Source of the DNA: Rhodothermia bacterium
GTDB lineage: Bacteria; Bacteroidota; Rhodothermia; Rhodothermales; UBA2364
DNA length: 64,000 nucleotides
Assembly (NCBI GenBank): GCA_017303715.1
Contig: JAFLBZ010000020.1
Span: forward strand, 1-64,000
Direction: 5' to 3'
Below the pieces are notes generated by a model, which ran no database searches, had not been told where the DNA came from, and worked only from the letters and a program-made list of their open reading frames with translations. Positions 9,851-17,950 of this stretch are shown here, in pieces (the stretch's first letter is position 1; each line of letters begins with the position of its first letter). The position numbers and the translations under genes were made by a program.

Positions 9851-10668
9851 CCTTTTACACCTCCCATCATAATACCTTTAATGTAATGCTTTTGTAAGAC
9901 CAAGAATACCATAAGGACAGGTAAAACGGTCATCACCGAACCCGCCATCATCATTTCGTTGTCCTGAACATGTTCTCGTGAAAGTGCCGCCAAAGCTACT
10001 GGAAGCGTATAATTCCGGTCGTCGGTCATTAAAATGAGGGGCCACATAAAATCATTCCAGGTGCCCATAAACGTAAAAAGTGCTAAGGTCACTAAAATGG
10101 GACGTAAAAGCGGTAAGATGACCGACCAAAACGTGCGAAATTCCCCTGCTCCGTCCATTCTTGCGGCTTCTATAAGCTCATTTGGAACCGATAGGGCGTA
10201 TTGTCGGATGAGAAAGATGCCAAAAATACTGGCCAATCCGGGAATCATGACCCCCAAATAGGTGTTCACCAAACCCATGTATTTCATCATTAAAAACAGC
10301 GGAAGCATAGCTACCTGTGCCGGAATAACCAATGCGCCCATAAGGGTTTTAAAGATGCGCTCTTTACCCGGAATGGGTAATTTTGCAAACGCATAACCTG
10401 CCATGGCATTCAATAGCAGTGAAAACAGGGTGATAGAAGTGGCTAACAGGAAACTATTCAGAAAATACCGCCCCATTTCCATCCGCTCAAAAAGGGTTTG
10501 GTATTGCTCAAGCGTTGGTGAACTGGGTACGAGTGGAGGCGGATATGTGCCAGCTGCACCCGTTTGCATGAACGAAACGGAGACCATCCAAACCAATGGA
10601 AAGGCAGTGATGAGTGCAACTATCCACAAACTGCCATTGACCAAAAAAGAAGTAAATCGCTGACTCAT
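9847..10668 (-). CDS. Sugar ABC transporter permease, MalG type
   Basis: This is a 273-aa inner-membrane permease with six predicted membrane segments. The ATG at 10668 was chosen because MSQRFTSFLVNGSLWIVALITA starts directly before the first membrane helix, whereas the longer reading frame adds a polar stretch overlapping the upstream gene. The EAA loop that contacts the ATPase is EAARMDGAGEFRTFWSVILP. The C-terminus (YIKGIMMGGVKG) is characteristic of MalG-like permeases. It partners the MalF-type permease 20 bp upstream and the binding lipoprotein before that. No ATPase gene is nearby, so a shared MsmK/UgpC-type ATPase elsewhere is presumably used. The inferred substrate is a beta-1,2-gluco-oligosaccharide. 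Confidence 0.93.
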   Translation of the reverse strand: MSQRFTSFLVNGSLWIVALITAFPLVWMVSVSFMQTGAAGTYPPPLVPSSPTLEQYQTLFERMEMGRYFLNSFLLATSITLFSLLLNAMAGYAFAKLPIPGKERIFKTLMGALVIPAQVAMLPLFLMMKYMGLVNTYLGVMIPGLASIFGIFLIRQYALSVPNELIEAARMDGAGEFRTFWSVILPLLRPILVTLALFTFMGTWNDFMWPLILMTDDRNYTLPVALAALSREHVQDNEMMMAGSVMTVLPVLMVFLVLQKHYIKGIMMGGVKG

Positions 10669-10688
10669 AAGCTTTTTTTTGGGATGGT

Positions 10689-11588
10689 TTAAGCCGTTGC
10701 ATCCGCTTTTTGTAGGCGCAACTGAACGAGGGTTGCGACCAACATGATCGCAAACAGTACAAAGGCGACAGCGGCGGCATAACCCAAATTCCACCACTTA
10801 AAACCTTGTTCGTACATGAGATACACAATACTCACCGTGCTTTGCAGTGGGCCGCCCAAAGTCATCACATACGGCTCGGCAAACAATTGAAAGTACCCGA
10901 TCATGGTCATCAGACCAACAAACAAAAAAGTAGGGGCGAGCATAGGAACCGTAACATGCCAAAACTGTTGCCAAGCGTTAGCACCATCTATTCGCGCCGA
11001 TTCATAAAGCTCGTCGGGGATGTTTTGAAGTCCCGCAATGAAAATCACCATATTGTATCCAAAACCTTTCCAAACGGCCATCAGGATGATGGCGGGCATC
11101 GCCCAAACGGGGTCGCCGAGCCAATCCACCGGATCAATCCCCAAAAATTGGAGGATGTAATTCAAAAAACCGTATTTGGTGTGGTATAGGTAGCGCCAAA
11201 CAACGGCAACGGCAACAATGGTGGTGACGACTGGGGCAAAGAATATGGTTCTGAATAGGGCCTTAAACCTTACCAATTTGGACTGAAGGAGCAATGCGGT
11301 TCCCAAGGATACCGCTACCGAAAGCGGCCCGCCCACCAAAACAAAATAGAAGGTATTCCATAACGCCTTCCAAAAGTCTTCGGAAACAAAAAGCTCCGTG
11401 TAGTTCCGAAGTCCCACCACCCGAAGATGATTGGGGTTTGCTAATGCGTAGATGTCGAAATCGGTGAAGCTCAGTAAAAACGCCGCCAATACGGGTACAA
11501 AAAAGAATACCACGATCAGCAGAAGCGCGGGAGCGGCAAAAAACCATGCGGCACGAACGGTTCCACGTGGGAGGGTGTATTGGTTCAT
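10689..11588 (-). CDS. Sugar ABC transporter permease, MalF type
   Basis: This is a 299-aa inner-membrane permease. The start at 11588 gives MNQYTLPRGTVRAAWFFAAPALLLI, a normal MalF/UgpA-type N-terminus, and overlaps the stop of the binding-protein gene by an ATGA, a hallmark of coupled translation. The EAA loop is ELYESARIDGANAWQQFWHV. GGPLQSTVSIVYLMYEQGF and the last helix match the family. It forms the transmembrane channel with the MalG-type partner just downstream. Confidence 0.93.
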   Translation of the reverse strand: MNQYTLPRGTVRAAWFFAAPALLLIVVFFFVPVLAAFLLSFTDFDIYALANPNHLRVVGLRNYTELFVSEDFWKALWNTFYFVLVGGPLSVAVSLGTALLLQSKLVRFKALFRTIFFAPVVTTIVAVAVVWRYLYHTKYGFLNYILQFLGIDPVDWLGDPVWAMPAIILMAVWKGFGYNMVIFIAGLQNIPDELYESARIDGANAWQQFWHVTVPMLAPTFLFVGLMTMIGYFQLFAEPYVMTLGGPLQSTVSIVYLMYEQGFKWWNLGYAAAVAFVLFAIMLVATLVQLRLQKADATA

Positions 11589-12853
11589 GGCGTGATTTTG
11601 TTTTGTGAGCGCATCCAACGGCGCTTTTCGAGAATGCGGTCGGTTGTGGCATCCAAGTCTCTTAGGGCGGCATCCATGCTTTTCATCCCGCTCAAGATCA
11701 CTTCGGTGGTTAGGCGGAGTTCCGTAGCAATCCGCTCCCATTCCGGTACTTTTGGGGTTGGCCGCGTAAATTGAAGCTGCTGTTGGAAAGCCTGCATATA
11801 GGGATCTATTGCCAACTTGGGGTCTTTCCATGCCGAATAACGCGGCGGCAAATCGCCCGTTAATTCGTTAAACCGTATTTGAACCTCTGGACGAGACAGG
11901 TATTCTAAAAAGGCCCACGCTTCTTGTTTGTGTTTTGAACTCTGGAAGATGACCAAACTGGAACCGCCAGCCATAGAATAGGCGGGTTTTCCGGCTTCCG
12001 GAGCAGGCATAGGAGCTGTTCCCCAAGCCGATTGCAGCGACTTAGGGAGACGTGTTTTGAACTCGCTGACGTTCCAAGGGCCGGTGATGTAGAACGAAAA
12101 ATAGCCCCGTTCAAATTCTTGCCAAACATTGGAGATTTCTTGATTCCCGACACTTGGAGAAAGTTTTTTTCGGAATAAGTCTAAATAAAAGCCATATGCT
12201 TTTTTAAAGTCCGCACTTTGGAAATTCCCCCGTGTGCCCTGCTCTCGGAGCATCTCACTTGGTTGTTGTAGGGCCAAAATGATGGGCGGCTCAAACTCAT
12301 TTAAAGGCAATAAAACGGCAAATTTATCCGGCCCCACCAATTGCTTAATCTTCATAAGGACGGTTTGCCACTCTTGCCAAGTGGTCGGCGGTTGCGAAAA
12401 GCCCGCCTTCTGAAGCAAATCTTTTCGGTAAAAAAGAAGCCGTGTATCCACATACCAAGGAATCCCATACGTCCGGTCTTCAAAAACATTCGAGGCCCAA
12501 ATACCAGAAAAATAATCATTCTCTTGAATAACCTTACTTCTGGAAACCCACGGCGAAAGGTCTTCGAGCGCACCAAGCACAGTAAATTCTGGCATCCACG
12601 TATTTCCCAACTGGCACAGATCGGGAAGGGATTCGCCCGCAAATCCGGTCAAGAGTTTCTCATGGGCGGCAGTCCAAGGCAAGGCTTGTACACGTACCTT
12701 GATGTTTGGATGGGTACGCTCAAATTCTGGAACCAATTCTCCGAGGACTTCGCCTTCCTTTCCCATTGCCCAAATCCGAATTTCCGTTCTGGAATCCGTC
12801 TGGGTGGTACATCCGGCCCAAAAAGCCAGTATGAGGAAGAAGAAGCGGGTCAT
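11585..12853 (-). CDS. ABC sugar-binding lipoprotein (extracellular solute-binding family 1)
   Basis: A binding protein of the MalE/UgpB type (422 aa). I prefer the ATG at 12853 (MTRFFFLILAFWAGC) over 12877, because it begins the signal peptide directly and leaves an 8-bp gap after the GH144 gene instead of an overlap. The cysteine in FWAGC is the likely lipid-anchored residue 15. Family features include IRIWAMGKEGEVL at the mature N-terminus, GIPWYVDTRLLFYRKDLL, and GGSSLVIFQSSKHKQEAWAFLEYL near the C-terminus. It delivers oligosaccharides to the two permeases. Specificity for sophoro-oligosaccharides is inferred from context only. Confidence 0.9.
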   Translation of the reverse strand: MTRFFFLILAFWAGCTTQTDSRTEIRIWAMGKEGEVLGELVPEFERTHPNIKVRVQALPWTAAHEKLLTGFAGESLPDLCQLGNTWMPEFTVLGALEDLSPWVSRSKVIQENDYFSGIWASNVFEDRTYGIPWYVDTRLLFYRKDLLQKAGFSQPPTTWQEWQTVLMKIKQLVGPDKFAVLLPLNEFEPPIILALQQPSEMLREQGTRGNFQSADFKKAYGFYLDLFRKKLSPSVGNQEISNVWQEFERGYFSFYITGPWNVSEFKTRLPKSLQSAWGTAPMPAPEAGKPAYSMAGGSSLVIFQSSKHKQEAWAFLEYLSRPEVQIRFNELTGDLPPRYSAWKDPKLAIDPYMQAFQQQLQFTRPTPKVPEWERIATELRLTTEVILSGMKSMDAALRDLDATTDRILEKRRWMRSQNKITP

Positions 12854-12860
12854 GTTGGGT

Positions 12861-14954
12861 TTATGGTTTTTGTTCAATCCACTGTTTTAGGGCTGCCATT
12901 ACACGCTCAAAAAACAAAGCGTGGGCGCTATCAGTAAGGTGTATCTGGTCTCCGGCATCGTATTTGGGATTAATACGCCCGTCTTCGAGGGCTATTTCGC
13001 TCCAAAAATCAATGACAAAGTTTCCGTAAAGGGCTTTTAAACGGTCTCGGACTTGCATGAGTTCAGCGCGTTTTTCGCCGCTCAGGTTTCGTGGCTGGGT
13101 GGTGGTGATCCAAACCGGAATCCCTTTTTCTTGTGCGGGTGCGATGATGGTGGCAAAATTCTGAATTTGCTCCTCGAAGCCATATCCGGCGGTGGTGTCA
13201 TTGGAAGGCAAGTTAATGATAATGGCCTCTGGATTGAGGCTCAAGGCTTTAGTGATATTCCGCTCTACATCTGGCTGTGGCCGGCTCGCCATCATCGGAC
13301 TGCCGGTTGGCAACAAGTGAAAAGTGGAATAGGCGCTCCGTGCGATGTTAAAAACATGGATTTTTCCGGTGGGTTCAAGCACGCCCCGAAGCCGATTTAC
13401 CCAAGTGTTTTCCCAAACTTTCGGCCCAACGCCTTCAGCAGTCGAGGAACCTAATACCACAATGCGTTTGTATTTCGGCGAGGTCTCTACGTCGGCCATG
13501 CGTTTTGGCATCCAAGTACTATAGATTTTCGCAGGTTGAGGCGCATCTGACAACCACCCGCCCGTAAATCCTGCCCGCTCAAGTCCTTTCCGGATGTATG
13601 GATTTTTCTGAAGGGTTTTCCAAATCAAGCCAGTACGATAATTTTCGATCATCACCAAAATGGGGCCTTGGTCTATGCCCAGATAATCGGTATCAAACCA
13701 GCCTTTTTCTGGAATAACGCGGCCATGCTGTGGCTTTATATCGTTAAACGTAAATGAAGGATTAAACGCATCTAAAAAGCCGTATTTTCCATAAAGCGGC
13801 TCGCCATAACGGGAGGCCATTGCTTTCAGAGCCGGAATAGTGATTTCTGGTGCAAATGGAACGGATCCGCCAACGGCAGTAGGTGAGAGTGTTCCATCAT
13901 CCAAGACGTATTCGTTACTGGCCCCGCGTGGTGCATACGTTTGGAAACGCCTCATTTTGCCATTGAATTCCCGCTCAATATCCAAAGGCCCGTCACAGGC
14001 GGTTAGTCCCCAAATCTCGGCGCTATAGTCTTTCCACCCATTCGGATTTGCAATGGCATAGGCATGTTGGCTTAGGGTGGCACGACGCGAGTTCTCGAAG
14101 TAATCTATGCCTTTGGAGCGCATAAACGCATCTTGGATTCCTTTCATTGGGAGGTACATCTGGGTATATTGATGCCCAAACAGCGGCGAAAAGTTAACGT
14201 GTTCCTGCCCAAAGTATGATCCCCAACGATAGGTTGCGGTATAAACCTGCCAAGCGTCGTCTCTAAAGGGGAACGTGGGCGATCCCAAGCCCAAGATATA
14301 AGGCATCATGGCCTCGTCGTAGCCCTTGTAGTCGTGCGTGTGTTTTCCGGATTCTGGATACCAGCCCATTGCCATCAGCCCACCGCGAACGTGCATCCAA
14401 TCCCACTCCACCCGTCGGTAGAGGGAGTCCGCATAAGCGCGAATATCCCGCTCTTGGGCGTCATTCTGGTCATAATAACTTTGGGTAAACAAGACGCCCG
14501 CCATTAGCCAAGCGGTATCTATACTGGAAAGTTCGACATTTCGGAATCGTTCTCCCGTTTTCATGTCGAGGAAGTGGTAATAGAAACCTTTATAGCCGGT
14601 TTGCTTCAGTCCTGCAGGGCCTTGCGGAGATTTCCACAAGAATCTAAGCGTGGTTAATGTCCTATCAACGGCTTGTTTGCGTGAAATCCAACCGCGTTCG
14701 GCACCAATAGGATACGCGGTAAGGCCAAATCCAATGGCTGCTACGCTCGAAAAGGACTCTGTAGGCCAACGATCTGGAACGAGACCGTTTTCTGGATTGG
14801 TGGTTTCCCAAAACCAGTTAAAGGTTCGTTGTTGTACGTCGTTTAAAAAAGCCTCATCTCCATTTTGAGGTTTTTGGACGTTTGGTGGTGGCTTGGGCGC
14901 ACAGCCAGTCCAAAGGAGGAGAAGCAAAAGTAATCCACTTCTTAGCGTCATCAT
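12861..14954 (-). CDS. GH144-type endo-beta-1,2-glucanase fused to an SGNH hydrolase, lipoprotein
   Basis: The protein has 697 aa. Residues 1-18 are a lipoprotein signal (LLLLWTGC, Cys18). Residues about 34-465 are a glucoamylase-like (alpha/alpha)6 domain of the type found in GH144 endo-beta-1,2-glucanases, with FNWFWETTNPENGLVPDR (45-62), YKGFYYHFLD (121-130), ELSSIDTAWLMAG (141-153), YPESGK (199-204) and GIDQGPILVMIENYRTGLIW (427-446). Residues about 495-690 are an SGNH/GDSL hydrolase: block I GSS with Ser504, block III-like SNDT with Asn585, and the block V pair Asp669/His672 in DQIH. The second domain suggests removal of an ester substituent from the glucan, which is inference. It lies 11 bp after the other GH144 gene and 8 bp before the binding-protein gene. 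Confidence 0.88.
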   Translation of the reverse strand: MMTLRSGLLLLLLLWTGCAPKPPPNVQKPQNGDEAFLNDVQQRTFNWFWETTNPENGLVPDRWPTESFSSVAAIGFGLTAYPIGAERGWISRKQAVDRTLTTLRFLWKSPQGPAGLKQTGYKGFYYHFLDMKTGERFRNVELSSIDTAWLMAGVLFTQSYYDQNDAQERDIRAYADSLYRRVEWDWMHVRGGLMAMGWYPESGKHTHDYKGYDEAMMPYILGLGSPTFPFRDDAWQVYTATYRWGSYFGQEHVNFSPLFGHQYTQMYLPMKGIQDAFMRSKGIDYFENSRRATLSQHAYAIANPNGWKDYSAEIWGLTACDGPLDIEREFNGKMRRFQTYAPRGASNEYVLDDGTLSPTAVGGSVPFAPEITIPALKAMASRYGEPLYGKYGFLDAFNPSFTFNDIKPQHGRVIPEKGWFDTDYLGIDQGPILVMIENYRTGLIWKTLQKNPYIRKGLERAGFTGGWLSDAPQPAKIYSTWMPKRMADVETSPKYKRIVVLGSSTAEGVGPKVWENTWVNRLRGVLEPTGKIHVFNIARSAYSTFHLLPTGSPMMASRPQPDVERNITKALSLNPEAIIINLPSNDTTAGYGFEEQIQNFATIIAPAQEKGIPVWITTTQPRNLSGEKRAELMQVRDRLKALYGNFVIDFWSEIALEDGRINPKYDAGDQIHLTDSAHALFFERVMAALKQWIEQKP

Positions 14955-14965
14955 GTTGTTGTAAA

Positions 14966-16843
14966 TTAAGGACTTTCTTTATGTCTAATAACTTTAATCA
15001 CCTTCACGGTTTCATTCAGGGTAATCCGTACAAAATACGCCCCGTCCGGCCATTCCCCACCCGCTAATCGCCATGATTGCAGACCACTTTCGAGAAACTT
15101 CTGTTCTTGATGTTTGGCACGGCCTAAAACATCAAAGACTTCTAAGGTGGCAAGTCCACTGTGCGGAAACGCCGTATCTATTTGTAGTTCGTCGCTAAAG
15201 GGATTGGGATAACTTTGGATCAAGGTGGACGAATTTGGAGGAATCTCGGCCTCATTTGCTACACCGGGGCCTTTGAATCCAGCCCGCCGAAGCCCTCTTT
15301 GTATGACCTCGCTTTTCATCATGTATTTCCAGATGAGACCCGTTCGGTGGTTTTCGATCATCAGCAAAATAGGGCCTTGATCAATGCCGATATAGTCGGT
15401 CGCGAACCAGTTTTTGGTGGGATTAAAAGCATCTTTCAGGCCATATGCGCCCCATAAATTCAAGCAATAACGGTTATACATCTCCCGAAGTGCCGCCAAC
15501 GATTCGTTCGGGGTGAAGGGAAAAGATCCACCGGGAGCTGTTGGGTTTAGCGTCCCATCATCGCCCCAATCGGGAGGAGCGCCACGTGCTTTATACCCGC
15601 CGGGCACATCCGAAGCCGTAATCCCCCAGAGGTTTGGGCCATAATCGGTAAAACCTTTCGGATTCGCGATACAATAGGCCCGTTGAGCAAGGGTAGCTCT
15701 TTTGGCGTTTTCAAAATAATCGGAACCACGTGCATTCATATAGCTATCTTTAATCCCCCTAAAGTCAATAAAAATATGGGAATATTGGTGTCCGAAGAGT
15801 GGTGGAAAGATCACAAAAGACTGCCCATAATGGCTTTGCCACGTATAAGTGGACGTCCAAGCGCTCCAAGACGTTGCCGGAAGCGGGTACGTAGGCGAAC
15901 CCAGCCCAATGATGTACAAGATGGATGCTTCGCTAAACCCAGCCCAATCGTAGGGCAAAAGGCCAGATTCGGGCTTCCAGCCATGAGAAACACGTGGCGC
16001 ACGTGGTGAAGCCCATTTCCAATCCGCTCGGTCATTGATCTTTGTAGCCAAGTCTCGGATCTCGGTTTCGGCAGCATCGTTGCCAGAAAAGTATTCCTTT
16101 GCGAACAAAATGCCGCCCAGCAAAAGTGCAGTGTCTATCGTAGAAAGTTCGCTACTCCATTCGCGATATCCGCCTGTCATGTTCAAGAAGTGGTAGTAAA
16201 ACCCTTTATATCCGGTACTATTTGAAGGCTCATCGGTTGGGACATCTGCAAAAAAGCGCAAGGTGTTTAAGACCCGCTGGCGTCCGGCTTCACGGGTGAT
16301 CCATCCGCGCTCAATGCCCACAGCAATGGCAGGTAAACCAAATCCCACACTGGCTGTACTGGCGTGTGATCCACGTTGGCTCCGGTCTCGGATTAAGCCT
16401 TTTTCGGGATTGGCCTCGTTCCAAAAGAAGTCGAACGCGGTTTGTTGCATCAAATTCAGAAATTCCTCATCGCTCAATTCTTGCGGCGTTACTGCTATTG
16501 GTGTTGATGGCTCCCCCTCGATAAAGCTTGCATTAACTGCCGAGATCTTATAATAATAGGTTTTGTTGTTTTGGAGGCTGTTTTCCACCCAATAGGGCTG
16601 CGTTTGCATCACGGTTGTTCTGGAGGTAAATGGGCCTGTTGCATTGGTGGACCAATAGATATAATAGCCAAAAATGCCTCTCTCGGCGGCTTCCCAACGG
16701 ATAATGGCTGTTTTGTCACCGATTCGCGTTGTTGGGTTGATGGGTGGTAAAGGCCCTGTTTGTGCATATAGAAGCGCTCGTGTATAGCCTAAGCAAGACA
16801 AAACAACCATCAAGAATAGGTATCTGGCACCATTTCTTTTCAT
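14966..16843 (-). CDS. GH144-type endo-beta-1,2-glucanase, T9SS-secreted
   Basis: The protein has 625 aa with an N-terminal signal peptide. A fibronectin type III domain spans about 33-118. The GH144-type domain spans about 125-525, with FDFFWNEANPEKGLIRDRS (137-155), YKGFYYHFL (212-220), ELSTIDTALLLGG (232-244), KPESG (290-294) and GIDQGPILLMIENHRTGLIW (486-505). A T9SS type A sorting domain runs from about 540 (SYPNPFSDELQI) to the end, so the enzyme should be exported across the outer membrane and held at the surface. It shares the catalytic domain with the next gene but not the SGNH module. Together they would supply surface cleavage of long or cyclic beta-1,2-glucan. Confidence 0.9.
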   Translation of the reverse strand: MKRNGARYLFLMVVLSCLGYTRALLYAQTGPLPPINPTTRIGDKTAIIRWEAAERGIFGYYIYWSTNATGPFTSRTTVMQTQPYWVENSLQNNKTYYYKISAVNASFIEGEPSTPIAVTPQELSDEEFLNLMQQTAFDFFWNEANPEKGLIRDRSQRGSHASTASVGFGLPAIAVGIERGWITREAGRQRVLNTLRFFADVPTDEPSNSTGYKGFYYHFLNMTGGYREWSSELSTIDTALLLGGILFAKEYFSGNDAAETEIRDLATKINDRADWKWASPRAPRVSHGWKPESGLLPYDWAGFSEASILYIIGLGSPTYPLPATSWSAWTSTYTWQSHYGQSFVIFPPLFGHQYSHIFIDFRGIKDSYMNARGSDYFENAKRATLAQRAYCIANPKGFTDYGPNLWGITASDVPGGYKARGAPPDWGDDGTLNPTAPGGSFPFTPNESLAALREMYNRYCLNLWGAYGLKDAFNPTKNWFATDYIGIDQGPILLMIENHRTGLIWKYMMKSEVIQRGLRRAGFKGPGVANEAEIPPNSSTLIQSYPNPFSDELQIDTAFPHSGLATLEVFDVLGRAKHQEQKFLESGLQSWRLAGGEWPDGAYFVRITLNETVKVIKVIRHKESP

Positions 16844-16887
16844 ATCAACCCCCTATTACGAAATTCCACAATGAAATAACAAAACCC

Positions 16888-17889
16888 CTAAAACTCAAAG
16901 GCAAATCCAAACCGTTGGCTACTCCCAAGCCGCCCAAAGTCTGCCCAGCCATAATCAAAGCGGAAGCGATATTGGTCAATCTCATAATGAATGCCCGCAC
17001 CCAAAGTAAGCCCTGTTTCGTGGTCTTGTTGGAACAGGTGTTGGTATCCACCACGAAGAGAAAATGTCTCGAACAAGGTGATTTCCGTCCCAAAACTCAC
17101 GCTTTCGGTGTTGTCGCTTGGGTGATAGGCATTAACGGCAAAGATGGCTTGGGCTTTTTTGCCTAATGAAACGGGATAATCCATCCCAACCCGAAAAAGT
17201 ACAGGCAACTGGTGAGCTTCCGTCACCAATGCGGCGGGGAGACTGGAGTTGTCTCCGTATTTGTCTGGATTTGCATCAAACCGGACGCGCAAGTCTTTGC
17301 CATCAAACTTGCCTTTTGTCCCAAAATTGGACAGGCTCGCTCCTAATTGCGCCCCAAACGGCAATTTATACATCACCCCAAAATCAAGCGCACCTGCTTG
17401 TAAGGCGGAGTTCCAGATGCGCTCGGTCACATATTTGAGGTTTACCCCTGCCGAAAACCGATCGCTTAGTTTCCGGCTGTAGCCCACACTAAGCGCCAAG
17501 TCTTTCACCTGATATTGTTCGCCCGTCCCCAAAGGTTGTTCTACGGTTCTGACGGCAATTTCGCCAGAGTTTAAGGACGTAACACTTACCGAAAGGGCGT
17601 CTGTTTGCCCCAAGCGTAGGTCAGCAGTTGCAAATTGGTGGGAAATTCCAGCCAACCAAGCACCGTGCGAGAACTGAACTGCCGTCCGAGGTTCCCAAGC
17701 CGGCGCTGCTGGATTAAAATAGCCTGATGACGGATCGCCATACGTCGTTACCGAGGCATTTGCCATGCCCATTGCACGGGCACTTGGTTCGATAAGTAAA
17801 AACTGACCGATGGTCGTTCCTGTTTTGCTCTGCGCAAGGGCAAAAGACAGATTCAGGAAAAGTGAAGCTAAAAGTACAAGCGCCTTCAT
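16888..17889 (-). CDS. PorV/PorQ-family outer-membrane barrel protein
   Basis: The protein has 333 aa. The ATG at 17889 starts a good signal peptide (MKALVLLASLFLNLSFALAQ), and two upstream ATGs only add polar residues. The mature N-terminus has GQFLLIEPSARAMGMANAS followed by YFNPAAPAW, the family hallmark of PorV/PorQ (FadL-like barrels). The chain continues in amphipathic strands and ends with aromatic FGFAFEF. PorV-type proteins shuttle T9SS cargo to the surface, and several T9SS-tailed products are encoded next to it. It is probably a locus-specific paralogue rather than the core PorV. Confidence 0.88.
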   Translation of the reverse strand: MKALVLLASLFLNLSFALAQSKTGTTIGQFLLIEPSARAMGMANASVTTYGDPSSGYFNPAAPAWEPRTAVQFSHGAWLAGISHQFATADLRLGQTDALSVSVTSLNSGEIAVRTVEQPLGTGEQYQVKDLALSVGYSRKLSDRFSAGVNLKYVTERIWNSALQAGALDFGVMYKLPFGAQLGASLSNFGTKGKFDGKDLRVRFDANPDKYGDNSSLPAALVTEAHQLPVLFRVGMDYPVSLGKKAQAIFAVNAYHPSDNTESVSFGTEITLFETFSLRGGYQHLFQQDHETGLTLGAGIHYEIDQYRFRFDYGWADFGRLGSSQRFGFAFEF

Positions 17890-17950
17890 ATGTACATGGG
17901 TCATGGCGGTCGGTGACAGCACCAAGCGGCCTCTTGAATAAATCTATTTC

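Noticed and set aside
10669-10797. Longer N-terminus of the MalG-type permease
   Set aside because: The extra residues overlap the upstream permease gene in another frame and lack membrane-protein character; the ATG at 10668 gives the normal family start.
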